Assembly: GCF_000620625.1 (NCBI RefSeq)
Contig: NZ_JIAW01000004.1
Location: 281,223-345,222, forward strand
DNA from: Mycobacterium sp. URHB0044
GTDB lineage: Bacteria > Actinomycetota > Actinomycetes > Mycobacteriales > Mycobacteriaceae
Length of the DNA: 64,000 nucleotides
Direction of reading: 5' to 3'
Positions 53,377 to 62,118 of the stretch are shown one piece after another (positions within the stretch are counted from its first letter, which is position 1; every line of letters starts with the position of its first letter). A model generated the notes under the pieces. That model searched no databases, was not told where the DNA came from, and saw only the letters and a program-made list of their open reading frames with translations. The position numbers and the translations under genes are program-made.

Positions 53377-54362
53377 GAGGGGGTTCCTCCCTTGGCGGCA
53401 ACGAGATTGAGTAGGGGTTCACCGCGTTGCAGGCGTCCGATGTTGGCGGTGATGTCGTCGACGCGGCCGATGAAGGTCTGACGAGTGATTCCCGAGGAGT
53501 GCGGGGTCATGAGGACGTTGTCCAATTCGGCGAACGGCAACCGGCTGGGTGACCCGGTTCCGTTGGCCGGGTAGTCGTACCAGACGTCGAGCGCCGCGCC
53601 GGCGATGTCCCGGTTGGCCAGCGCCCCGTAGATGGCCGTCTCTTGGACGAGCGGTCCACGGCCGACGTTGACGAGGACGCCGGTCGGTCCGAGAGCGCGT
53701 AGCTCCGACTCACCGATGATGCCCGCGGTGCTCTCGCTCAGGGGTGCCGACACCACGACGACGTCGGATTCGGCCATGAGCTCGCCGAGGCGATCGGTTC
53801 GGCCCGCCCAGCGCAAGCCTGCGCTCTCGTCGACGACGCCGCGGCCCGTGATTGCTGATCCGCTGCAGCCGAACTGCCGCAACAGGTTCCAGCATCGGCG
53901 GCCGATGTGCCCGAATCCGACGAAGCCGACGTGTGCGGCGCCGAGCGCGTCGGGTTGGGTCAGCGCGTCGTCGTACACCGACGTCGCCCAGACGCCTTTG
54001 CGCAACTGCCGGTCCTGGTCGAGGAACCGGCGACGCAGCAGGATGGCGGTCGCGACGACATACTCCGCGATCGACTGCTCGTGGTTGAACGTGTTGGCCA
54101 CCACCACGTCCGCCGGCAGTGCATCGAACGCGATGCCGTCGGTGCCCGCTCCGCTGACGTGAACCAGCCGTAGGTTGCGTGCCAGCTTGGCGATGGGCGC
54201 CGGGAGTTTCGTGCCGACGAACACCTCCGCATCGGGGATGTCGGCTGCCACGGCGTCGCCGTGCGGCTCGTCGTGCCAGACCAGCGTGGTCCCGGAGGGT
54301 AGCCGGCTCTCGAACCGCTCGCGGTGTGGCGTCAAATTCGCGTCGGCGACGACGATTCTCAT
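53373..54362 (-). CDS. D-2-hydroxyacid dehydrogenase, NAD(P)-dependent
   Basis: 329 residues. NAD motif [16 protein letters not shown] (about residue 150), catalytic Arg in [11 protein letters not shown] and His in [11 protein letters not shown]. The usual catalytic Glu after LDVF is not seen: the segment reads [14 protein letters not shown]. Such enzymes reduce 2-keto acids. It has no counterpart in module A. ATG overlaps the LacI stop (ATGA). Confidence 0.85.
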   Translation of the reverse strand: MRIVVADANLTPHRERFESRLPSGTTLVWHDEPHGDAVAADIPDAEVFVGTKLPAPIAKLARNLRLVHVSGAGTDGIAFDALPADVVVANTFNHEQSIAEYVVATAILLRRRFLDQDRQLRKGVWATSVYDDALTQPDALGAAHVGFVGFGHIGRRCWNLLRQFGCSGSAITGRGVVDESAGLRWAGRTDRLGELMAESDVVVVSAPLSESTAGIIGESELRALGPTGVLVNVGRGPLVQETAIYGALANRDIAGAALDVWYDYPANGTGSPSRLPFAELDNVLMTPHSSGITRQTFIGRVDDITANIGRLQRGEPLLNLVAAKGGTPS

Positions 54363-55369
54363 TCCGGGTTACCTTCCGTCCGGCCGAAGACGCGGTCGTG
54401 GACGGGCCCGCTCGACTCGCGGACGACCAGCTGGGTGGGCAGGTGGACGATCCGCGGCGCGGCGTCGGGTTCCGCCGCCCGTTGCGCCACCAGATCGGCG
54501 CTGACGACTCCGGCGCGAGCCATCGGCACGCTGATGCTGGTGAGGGTGGGATGGAACAGCTGGGCAAGCGGCGAATCGTCGATGCCGATGACGCTGAGGT
54601 CGTTCGGCACCGAGAAGCCCATGGCGCGAACGCCGTTGATGAGCCCGATGGCCATCGGATCGTTGTGGGTGATGACGGCGCTGGCGCCGGTGGCGATCAC
54701 GCTCGCGGCGGCGGCGTGCCCGCCGGCCGGTGTCTCTTGCTGCCAGCCAAGGACGTCGAGCCGGACCCCGCGGTCGGCACACAGCTCCTCGACCGCCGCC
54801 GTGCGTTGCGCATTCGACCATGACTGAGCCGAACCCTGCACGTAGGCGATGCGGGTGTGGCCGAGCGCGAACAGGTAGTCGACGGCCTGGCGCAGGCCGT
54901 CGCGTGAATCGGCCACCACGCAGTCGCATTCATCGGACAACCGGTTCACCAGCACCAGCGGGGTGTCGCCGGCGAGCTGCACGATGTCCTCCGCGGGCAG
55001 CCGCGGTGCGCACACCACCAGGGCGTCGACGTGACCCTGCAGCTCCCCCACCACTTCGCGTTCGTGGTCGGCGCTGCCGTCGGTGTCGGTGAGCACGACC
55101 GTCTGGCGGCGGTGCCACCCTTGGGCCTGAGCCGCCTTGACGAACGACGCGAACACGGTGTTGCCGATGTCGGGCACCACCACGGCGATGGTGGTCGCTG
55201 TCTGCCGCCGCTCGGTACCCCGCGCGGCGCTGTAACCGATCTCGTCGGCGGCGGCGATGATGCGCGCGAGCGTGTCCGCGCCGATCCGGTCCGGCGTGCT
55301 GAACGCCCGCGACGCGGTGGACAGGGACACGCCGGCTCGCTCGGCCACCTGCGTCAGGGTCGGTGCCAC
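54359..55369 (-). CDS. LacI-family regulator of module B
   Basis: 336 residues. Headpiece APTLTQVAERAGVSLSTASRAFSTPDRIGADTLARII (core), effector domain with GHTRIAYVQGS and VIGIDDSPLAQLFHPTLTSI. The GTG at 55369 has GAGGAG six bases upstream. It heads the eight-gene module B operon and probably binds the two TTGC(G/A)CAA palindromes just upstream. Confidence 0.9.
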   Translation of the reverse strand: MAPTLTQVAERAGVSLSTASRAFSTPDRIGADTLARIIAAADEIGYSAARGTERRQTATTIAVVVPDIGNTVFASFVKAAQAQGWHRRQTVVLTDTDGSADHEREVVGELQGHVDALVVCAPRLPAEDIVQLAGDTPLVLVNRLSDECDCVVADSRDGLRQAVDYLFALGHTRIAYVQGSAQSWSNAQRTAAVEELCADRGVRLDVLGWQQETPAGGHAAAASVIATGASAVITHNDPMAIGLINGVRAMGFSVPNDLSVIGIDDSPLAQLFHPTLTSISVPMARAGVVSADLVAQRAAEPDAAPRIVHLPTQLVVRESSGPVHDRVFGRTEGNPE

Positions 55370-55418
55370 GGGCCACTCCTCGTTTGTCGTGTGACGGCTG
55401 ACACAACGATGCCCCTTC

Positions 55419-55447
55419 TTGCGCAATGTTGTCAAGGTCTTGCACAA
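55419..55447 (-). promoter_or_regulatory. Paired LacI operator-like palindromes around a TTGACA -35
   Basis: TTGCGCAA at 55419-55426 and TTGCACAA at 55440-55447 lie 21 bases apart (two turns). Read on the minus strand, TTGACA lies between them. They are centred-CG/CA palindromes as in LacI-family sites, 50-78 bases before the regulator start. Confidence 0.55.
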
Positions 55448-55480
55448 CTATTGCCGTCGCTGAGCGGGCAACGAAGCTCG

Positions 55481-56350
55481 TTAGGCCGGCGACGCTCCCC
55501 GTGCTGCATCGAGACGCGCGGGCTCGATCCGGTAGACCCGCCGGGCGGTGCCCGACCAGACGTGGCTTGCCTCTTCGGCGTCAAGGCCCGACAGCGCCGA
55601 CCTCAGCCCGGCGAACACGCGGTCGTAGCCACCGCTGGCCACCGAGATCGGCCAGTCCCCGCCGAACATGAGCCGTTCCGGGCCGAACACCTCGAGCGCG
55701 CGATCGACGAAACGGCGAATACCGTCGACCGTCCACTCCCCGGAGTCGGGGTAGAGGCCGGAGATCTTGGCGCTGACGAGGGGATTCTGCGCCGCCGCGG
55801 CGATCAGCGACCACCACGGCTCGACGTCGCGCGCGCCGATCGGCGGCTTCGCCAAGTGGTCGATGACGATGCGAAGCCCGGGATGTCGTTCGGAGACGGT
55901 AGGCACGTGCTCGAGATGCCGGGGCAGGTTGGAGACGAAGTCGAACGCGGTGTCGCCCTCCTCGAGGACGGCGAGTCCCTCGTCGACTGAGGCGCTCACG
56001 AGCCAGTCCGGATCGGCCTTGTGGTGAACCAGATTGCGAATGCCGACGACCCGGTCGTCCCGGCGGAGCTCGGAGAGACGTGCGGCGGCATGCTCGGGCC
56101 GATCCAGCGGAAGGTAGGCGACGATCGCCACCACAGTTGGGTGGGCGTCGGCCACCTCGAACATCAGGTCGGTATCGCCGTCGTCGTCATCGGACTGCAC
56201 CAAAACCGTGGCCTCCACGCCATTGCGAGCAAGGTGCGGGACGAGTTCCTCGAACCCAAAGGTGCGATTCCACAGCGGAACGTGCGGGCCGAGCCACGGA
56301 TAGGGCGCCCGGGTCAGGTCCCAAACGTGTTGATGCGCATCGATGATCAT
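55481..56350 (-). CDS. Amidohydrolase-2 family lactonase (L-fuconolactonase-like)
   Basis: 289 residues. MIIDAHQHVWDLTRAPYPWLG carries the HxH metal motif (quoted in part), IVIDHLAKPPIG and LMFGGDWPIS the later ligands. This is the COG3618 group, where L-fucono- and related sugar lactonases are found. The ATG overlaps the fuconate-dehydratase stop, and it sits in an operon with a sugar dehydrogenase and dehydratase, so hydrolysis of the aldonolactone is a good fit. Confidence 0.85.
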   Translation of the reverse strand: MIIDAHQHVWDLTRAPYPWLGPHVPLWNRTFGFEELVPHLARNGVEATVLVQSDDDDGDTDLMFEVADAHPTVVAIVAYLPLDRPEHAAARLSELRRDDRVVGIRNLVHHKADPDWLVSASVDEGLAVLEEGDTAFDFVSNLPRHLEHVPTVSERHPGLRIVIDHLAKPPIGARDVEPWWSLIAAAAQNPLVSAKISGLYPDSGEWTVDGIRRFVDRALEVFGPERLMFGGDWPISVASGGYDRVFAGLRSALSGLDAEEASHVWSGTARRVYRIEPARLDAARGASPA

Positions 56351-58701
56351 CGGACGGCTGCCTCGGACACCACCGCCGCACGTGGGTGACGGGTCGACCA
56401 GTACACGCCGTCGGGGTAGGCATAGTCGGCCACGGACGCCGGGAACATCTGAGCGCTATAGCCGGGTTTCGTGGGTAGCACGTACGCGCCGCGCTCGACC
56501 ACGCAGGGATCCGTGAAGTGCTCGTGCAGGTGATCGACGAACTCGGTCACCCGGTTCTCGGTCGTGCCCGCGACCGCAACGTAGTCGAACACGGACAGGT
56601 GCTGCACCAATTCGCACAGGCCTACCCCGCCGGCGTGTGGACACACCGGCACGCCGAACTTCTTCGCCATCAGATAGACCGGGATGATCTCGTTGATCGA
56701 CGCCAGCCGCGCCGAATCGAGCTGGCAGTAGTCGATGGCCTCGGCCTGGAACAGCTGTTTGAACAGCACGCGGTTCATGCCGTGCTCACCGGTGGCTACG
56801 CCGATGGGCGCCACGGCCTTCCGGACCGCCGCGTGTCCGAGGACGTCGTCGGGGCTGGTGGGTTCTTCGATCCACAGTGGCCTGAACCTCGCCAGCGCGT
56901 TGACCCATTCGATGGCTTCGGGCACGTCCCACACCTGGTTGGCGTCGATCATGAGGTGGGCGTCCCAGCCGATCACCTCGCGCGCGATCGTGCAGCGCCG
57001 GATGTCGTCCTCGAGGTTGGCACCGACCTTGAGCTTGACGTGGCGATAGCCATCGGCGATCGCCTGGGCGGCGAGTTCTCGTAACTTGTCGTCGGAGTAG
57101 CCGAGCCAACCCGCCGAGGTGGTGTAGCAGGGGTAGCCCGTGCGTTCCATGTCGGCGACGCGCGCGGAGCGGGTGAGCATCGTCTCGCCCAGCATGTCGA
57201 TGGCCTCCTGCCTGGTCAGCACGTCGCTGAGGTAGCTCAAGTCGAGGGTGTCCACCAGGTCTTCGGTATTCATCTCGGAGAGGAAGCGCCACAACGGCTT
57301 TCCAGCTACGCGTGCGGCGAGATCCCAGGCCGCGTTCATCACTGCGGCCATGGCGAGGTGCTCGACGCCCTTGTCGGGTCCGAGCCAGCGCAATTGAGAG
57401 TCGGCTGCCAGGTCCCGGTACGTCCCGCCGAGGTCACCGACCACGCCGGCAACGTCGCGACCGACCAGGGGTTCGCCTCGCCGTCGAGCGGCAAGCGTGC
57501 AGATGTCGTTGCCCCGGCCGATGGTGAAGGTGAAGCCATGGCCCGCGAGTTGGGGATCGTCGGTGCGCAGCACGACGTAGGTCGCCGAGTAGTCGCCGTC
57601 CTTGTTCATCGCGTCGGAGCCGTCCATCGACAGCGATGTCGGGAAGCGCACGTCGGTGACGTCGACGGAAGTGATGCGGGTCATGGCAGCTCCTGAATGC
57701 GGGCGGTGTGATCTTCCGGCGCGTGTGGAGATCAGACCCGCGGCAGCGAGATCCGACCACAAGGCGTCCGGAATCGGACGGTGGTAGCGGTTGGCGGCGT
57801 CGGCGACCTGCTCGGGACTCGCAGCACCCACCACGACGGAGATGACAGCCGGGTGGCGCAGCGGAAAGGCAAGTGCGGCGTCTGGCAGTGTCACGCCATG
57901 GCTTTCGCAGACGGCCGCGATTGCCTCGACGCGAGCGACGAGTTCGACGGGGGCCGGTGCGTAGTCGTACTTCGGGTCGGGGCCCGGCCGCGGCGTCGCC
58001 AGCAGACCGGAGTTGTAGACGCCTGCGGCGACCACGCCGACGCCGCGTTCCGATGCCAGATCGACCAGATCGTCGGCCTGTTCGAGCAGGGTGTATCTGC
58101 CTGCGCACATCACCAAGTCGACTCCATGGTCGTCGCGAATCAGTTCGATGAGAGGGTCGGTGAAGTTCATCCCGGCTCCGATCGATCCGACGACGCCTTC
58201 CTCCCGCAACTCGATCAGCGCTGGCACGGCCTCGGCGAGCGCTTGCTCCCAATGGTTCTCGGGGTCGTGCAGGTAGGCGACGTCCAGGCGGTCCAGTCTG
58301 AGACGACCGAGGGTCTCGTGCACCGAACGGCGGATGCCGTCACGGCTGAAGTCCCATCTCCGGCGCATGGTGGCGGGGACGTCGAAACCCTCATCGTCCA
58401 TGCGGCCTGCGACGTTCGCGTCGGGCTCGAGCAGTCGGCCCACCTTCGACGACAGCACGTACTCTTCCCGGGGCCGCTCCCTCAGCAGCGAGCCAAGGCG
58501 ACGTTCCGAGAGACCCAGTCCGTAGTGGGGCGCGGTGTCGAAGTAGCGAATGCCCATGTCCCAGGCGGCATCCACGATGCGTCGCGCATCGTCGTCGCTG
58601 ATCCCGCGGTACAGGTTTCCCAATTGGGCGCCACCGAGTCCCAGTTCGGTGAAGCTGGTCCGTCCACGTGTGCGTGCGGGGATCACGGAGCCATCAGGCA
58701 T
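56347..58701 (-). CDS. Aldose dehydrogenase-fuconate dehydratase, apparent 784-residue fusion
   Basis: One open frame holds two enzymes. Residues 1 to about 325 form an aldo/keto reductase (FFDTAPHYGLGLSERRLG, LSSKVGR, AYLHDPENH) of the L-fucose/D-threo-aldose 1-dehydrogenase type. The part from Met at 57684 (MTRITSVDVTDVRFP...) is a 445-residue enolase-superfamily dehydratase of the L-fuconate type, with LKVGAN, LMIDANQVWDV, WIEEPTSPDDV and GVATGEHGMN. The dehydratase has its own CAGGAG ribosome-binding site and ATG. The join (GRSHRPHSGAA) has low GC at third positions and looks like a one-base shift rather than an evolved linker. First ATG overlaps the permease stop (TGATG). Confidence 0.82.
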   Translation of the reverse strand: MPDGSVIPARTRGRTSFTELGLGGAQLGNLYRGISDDDARRIVDAAWDMGIRYFDTAPHYGLGLSERRLGSLLRERPREEYVLSSKVGRLLEPDANVAGRMDDEGFDVPATMRRRWDFSRDGIRRSVHETLGRLRLDRLDVAYLHDPENHWEQALAEAVPALIELREEGVVGSIGAGMNFTDPLIELIRDDHGVDLVMCAGRYTLLEQADDLVDLASERGVGVVAAGVYNSGLLATPRPGPDPKYDYAPAPVELVARVEAIAAVCESHGVTLPDAALAFPLRHPAVISVVVGAASPEQVADAANRYHRPIPDALWSDLAAAGLISTRAGRSHRPHSGAAMTRITSVDVTDVRFPTSLSMDGSDAMNKDGDYSATYVVLRTDDPQLAGHGFTFTIGRGNDICTLAARRRGEPLVGRDVAGVVGDLGGTYRDLAADSQLRWLGPDKGVEHLAMAAVMNAAWDLAARVAGKPLWRFLSEMNTEDLVDTLDLSYLSDVLTRQEAIDMLGETMLTRSARVADMERTGYPCYTTSAGWLGYSDDKLRELAAQAIADGYRHVKLKVGANLEDDIRRCTIAREVIGWDAHLMIDANQVWDVPEAIEWVNALARFRPLWIEEPTSPDDVLGHAAVRKAVAPIGVATGEHGMNRVLFKQLFQAEAIDYCQLDSARLASINEIIPVYLMAKKFGVPVCPHAGGVGLCELVQHLSVFDYVAVAGTTENRVTEFVDHLHEHFTDPCVVERGAYVLPTKPGYSAQMFPASVADYAYPDGVYWSTRHPRAAVVSEAAVR
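57681..57730 (-). other. Probable frameshift scar and internal start between dehydrogenase and dehydratase
   Basis: If one base near 57726 is removed, the first gene ends ...SHAPEDHTARIQELP with its TGA at 57681-57683, overlapping the dehydratase ATG (57684) in ATGA, as at other junctions of the cluster. As read, the frame runs through. Confidence 0.6.
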
Positions 58702-59627
58702 CAGCCCTTGACCGCCCCCACGGTCTCACCTCGGATGAGGTACTTCTGCGCACCCACGAACACGATGAGCAAGGGAAGCATCGAGATGAAGGTGGCCAGC
58801 GCGAGCTGTGGCATGTAGAGCTTCACGTCGAGACCGGCAGCTACGGTCGGGTTGAACAGCGGACTGGCCCCGATGAGCTGCTGGATCCCGATCGAGAGTG
58901 TGTTGTTGTCCTGGTTGGAGGACAACAAGGCCAGCGGCAGAAAGAAGTTCGTCCAGTTGGCCACGAAGGCGAAGAAGCCCACCAGCACCACCGCCTGCCT
59001 GGAAATCGGCAGACCGATCCGCCAGAAGATCGCCACCTCCGACAGCCCGTCGATGCGGGCGGCCTCGACCAGCTCTCGCGGCATCGTGGTCATGAAGTGG
59101 ATGTAGGAAAGGTATACGCCGAATGGAAAGAACCCCATGATGATCAGCACCGGCCAGAGTTCACCGACCGCCCCGATGGCATTGACCTCGAGGAACAATG
59201 GGATGACCAGGACCGTATTGGGCATGACCATTGTGACCAGCGTGATCATCAAGATGACCCTGCGGAAGCGAAACCTCAACCGCGCCATGGCGTAACCGGC
59301 AGGAAGTGCGGCGGCCAGACCCAATAGCGCCCCTCCACCGGCGACGAACAGTGAATTCAGAATCCACTGCGTGAACAGGCCGCCATTCGGCCCGAAGCCG
59401 TTGACCTGTGACCAGTTGTGCACGACGTTGCTCCACGAGACGTCCCCCAACCCCAGGAATCCGCCGGCACCGGTGTCGACTCCGTGCTCGGAGCGGAAGG
59501 CCATCGCGATGAATCCCACGATCGGGAAGACGAAGATCGCTGCAACGAAGAGCATCGTGACCACTCGCGCAAGGCGGCCGACGGTCCAATACTCGACCCG
59601 TGCCGAGCGGACGTCGAGCTGGCTCAT
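58701..59627 (-). CDS. Sugar ABC transporter permease (MalG-type, CUT1)
   Basis: 308 residues, six membrane segments. The EAA loop is ELVEAARIDGLSEVAIFWRIGLPIS (residue about 205, quoted as core), where the ATPase docks. N-terminal VVTMLFVAAIFVFPIVGFIAM is helix 1. Pairs with the following permease; ATG overlaps its stop (ATGA). Belongs to a carbohydrate importer whose solute-binding protein is encoded upstream. Confidence 0.92.
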   Translation of the reverse strand: MSQLDVRSARVEYWTVGRLARVVTMLFVAAIFVFPIVGFIAMAFRSEHGVDTGAGGFLGLGDVSWSNVVHNWSQVNGFGPNGGLFTQWILNSLFVAGGGALLGLAAALPAGYAMARLRFRFRRVILMITLVTMVMPNTVLVIPLFLEVNAIGAVGELWPVLIIMGFFPFGVYLSYIHFMTTMPRELVEAARIDGLSEVAIFWRIGLPISRQAVVLVGFFAFVANWTNFFLPLALLSSNQDNNTLSIGIQQLIGASPLFNPTVAAGLDVKLYMPQLALATFISMLPLLIVFVGAQKYLIRGETVGAVKG

Positions 59628-60598
59628 GACGGCTCCTCGGTTCCGAACAAGCCACTGCGGAAGACGATGAGCAACCCGATGGACAGGGTGATCACCAGCA
59701 GGATGAGCGACATCGCCGCCGCTGCGGGAAAGTTGTAGTTGCTGAACGCGAATGCGTAGCCCAGCTGTGTCGGTGTCCACTGGTCAGGCAGCGCGTTACT
59801 GGCGACCTGGTCGAGCAACTGAGGCTCGAGGAACAGCTGGAAGCCGTAGGCCAGATTCATCAGGGCGGCGTAGCCCAGCCATGGCCGGATGATCGGCAGC
59901 TTCACGTACCAGGCAAGCTGCCAGGCGTTGACGCCGTCGAGGCTCGCCGCCTCCAGCACTTCCTCGGAGATGCCGTTGAGGCCACCGTTGACGACGATGA
60001 TCCAGGAACCGACGCCCTGGAAGAACATCATCGCGGTGAGGATGAACGGCAGGTGGTTGGGCGTCGCCACCGCCTGCTTGATGGTGTCGATGCCCAACGC
60101 GTGCCAGACGCCTTCGATCGGGGATTGGCTCGGATTGAGCAGGTACACCCACAGCACCAGGTTGGCCACCCCGGCCAGGGCGCCGGGGATGTAGTAGACG
60201 AACCGCATCGTCGCACCGAAGGCGCCCGGGCTTGCGTGGACGAGCAGCGCCAGAGCCACGATGCCGATCATCATGATCGGCAGCCAAACTGCCAGTGTGG
60301 CAAACACGTTCATGAACGTGTCAACGAAGCGGAAGTCGGTGACGACGGTTCGAAAGCTTTCCACGCTGCCGAACTCGGAACGTGGGTGCAGCGGGGTCGA
60401 CGGTGTTTCGAGGGCCGTCACGATCGCATAGCCGACGGGGATGATGCCACCGATCATCAGCAGCGCGAGGTACGGGGTGCTCAGCAGCCACGCGCCTCGG
60501 GTCTCCGCCGATAGCCGTCCCTGGGAGCGGCGCGGCCGGCGCGACGCGACCGCAACCGGAGCGCGCACGACGGGAGCGACGGTCAGCCCGTTCGTCAT
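59624..60598 (-). CDS. Sugar ABC transporter permease (MalF-type, CUT1)
   Basis: 324 residues, six membrane segments after a basic N-terminus. The EAA-like loop EVLEAASLDGVNAWQLAWYVKLPI is visible (core). ATG preceded by AGGAGAACCG. Located 50 bases after the solute-binding protein gene and overlapping the second permease. Forms the transmembrane channel with it. Confidence 0.92.
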   Translation of the reverse strand: MTNGLTVAPVVRAPVAVASRRPRRSQGRLSAETRGAWLLSTPYLALLMIGGIIPVGYAIVTALETPSTPLHPRSEFGSVESFRTVVTDFRFVDTFMNVFATLAVWLPIMMIGIVALALLVHASPGAFGATMRFVYYIPGALAGVANLVLWVYLLNPSQSPIEGVWHALGIDTIKQAVATPNHLPFILTAMMFFQGVGSWIIVVNGGLNGISEEVLEAASLDGVNAWQLAWYVKLPIIRPWLGYAALMNLAYGFQLFLEPQLLDQVASNALPDQWTPTQLGYAFAFSNYNFPAAAAMSLILLVITLSIGLLIVFRSGLFGTEEPS

Positions 60599-60648
60599 TC
60601 GGTTCTCCTAGTTCTGCTGGGCAGGGTCCGGACTGAACACGGGACCGG

Positions 60649-61980
60649 TCAGTTGACCGTGTAACCCATTGCCTTTGCCTGGTTGAGCAACTCGCTCTCG
60701 AACGCGCTCCAGCCCTCCTCGACGCTCTTGCCGTCGACAAGCGCGGGCGCGAGCGTTTCGGTCCAGACACTGCCGGTGTTGTAGAGCATGTAGGAGTGGT
60801 TGGGCTGGACGAACTGGATGGCCGCCTTCATCGCTGCGAACGTGGTGTCGTTGTCGGCGAAGTAGTTCGCCCGAGATTGCTTCTGGATCCACGCATCTCG
60901 GACGGGACCGTACGCGGGAAGACCGGTCGACAGTTCGACCTGCCAGGCGGGATCGGTCGCGACGAAACGTGCGAAGGTCAGGGTGTTCTCGAGTTGCTTG
61001 CCGGTGATGTGCTTGGACACTCCCCACAGGCCGCCGCCCTCGTCGCCGGTGGCCGGCTTGGTGTCCCCACGCCACGTAAGCGGTTCGACGGCGGTCATCT
61101 CACCGGCCGGGATCTTCCACGTCTGGTTGAACAGGTAGTCGCCCCACCATGCCGCACCCGGGCTCATCACCAGGTTCGCGCCTACCTTGGCGGCGTCGGC
61201 GTCGAAGATGCCGAGCGGCGAGAGGGCCTTGCCCTTGACCATGGTCGACAGCAGGTCCTCGGCGCGTTGGCACTTGGGATCGGCCAGATCGATGTGGGCC
61301 ACGGTTTCGGAGACGCGTTGGTTGGTCGGGCAGCCAGAGGCCCAGAGGTAACGATCCGGAGCGTAGGCATCTCCGGTGAACCCGCCGATCTTCCCGGGGT
61401 GTTCCTGGGCGATCTTGACCGCCAGATCGGCGTACTCCTCCCAGGTCTTCGGGACGGTGTAGCCGTTCGTGTCGAAGAATTTCTTGTTGTACCAGAACAC
61501 ATCCGGTGCGGCGTCGTTGCGCAGGCACCGAACTCGGCCGTCGACGTTGCACGGTTCGTTCACCGCTCCGTCGTAGCCCTTGATCACGTCGGGAACGAGG
61601 TCGGTGAGGTCAGCGGCGTAGTCGATCTGCGCACCGGTGGCCCAGGCGATGTCGTCGTTCGACGGAAAGAAGATGGCGTCTGGCCAACCCTTGCCCGCCT
61701 GATTGAACTGGGCGAATTGCTGCTGGAGCGTCTTCCCGCCGACCGTGCCGTCGATCTGATTGATCGTGACGTCCATCTCGGGATGCGCCTTCTTGAAGGC
61801 CTCTGCCGCCGGAACGCGGGGCGGGTCGACCCACACCGTGATGGCCCCGCCGGAATCCGTCGGCGCGGCCGCCGTACCGCTTCCCGAATCGCTGCTGCAG
61901 GCGGCCATTAGCAGCATCGCGGCCGCTGCGACGATCCCGGCGGCGGCCTTCATGCCCGAACGGGCATTCCTCGACTTCAT
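60649..61980 (-). CDS. Sugar ABC transporter solute-binding lipoprotein
   Basis: 443 residues. Signal peptide with lipobox LLMAAC (Cys 28) followed by a Ser/Gly/Thr linker, then an extracellular-binding-protein family 1 fold (ITVWVDPPRVPAAEAFKKAHPEM, core). It is membrane-anchored and presents sugar to the permeases. AAGGAG precedes the ATG. The promoter is overlapped by two TCAANCGNTTGA sites. Confidence 0.9.
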   Translation of the reverse strand: MKSRNARSGMKAAAGIVAAAAMLLMAACSSDSGSGTAAAPTDSGGAITVWVDPPRVPAAEAFKKAHPEMDVTINQIDGTVGGKTLQQQFAQFNQAGKGWPDAIFFPSNDDIAWATGAQIDYAADLTDLVPDVIKGYDGAVNEPCNVDGRVRCLRNDAAPDVFWYNKKFFDTNGYTVPKTWEEYADLAVKIAQEHPGKIGGFTGDAYAPDRYLWASGCPTNQRVSETVAHIDLADPKCQRAEDLLSTMVKGKALSPLGIFDADAAKVGANLVMSPGAAWWGDYLFNQTWKIPAGEMTAVEPLTWRGDTKPATGDEGGGLWGVSKHITGKQLENTLTFARFVATDPAWQVELSTGLPAYGPVRDAWIQKQSRANYFADNDTTFAAMKAAIQFVQPNHSYMLYNTGSVWTETLAPALVDGKSVEEGWSAFESELLNQAKAMGYTVN

Positions 61981-62042
61981 CAAGAAACTCCTTGGGATTG
62001 TCGTGAATGTGCGGCGCGAGTCGATGAGAAGCGCGCGGCTGC

Positions 62043-62084
62043 TCAAACGTTAGACCACTTGCGTGATGTTGGTCAATCGTTTGA
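62043..62084 (-). promoter_or_regulatory. Promoter of the ABC-fucose operon with two LacI operator-like sites
   Basis: On the minus strand TTGACC, an 18-base spacer and TAACGT form a promoter. TCAATCGTTTGA (62073-62084) covers the -35 and TCAAACGTTAGA (62043-62054) the -10, centres 30 bases apart. The whole is also a 16-base imperfect inverted repeat. Confidence 0.62.
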
Positions 62085-62118
62085 GCAAGAAATCGCCTTC
62101 GCCGTGGGAAACGGCTCG

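Noticed and set aside
52151..53422. Open frame of 423 codons parallel to the module B manD
   Set aside because: It is an Arg/Pro-rich frame-shifted shadow of the enolase-superfamily gene at 52159-53376.
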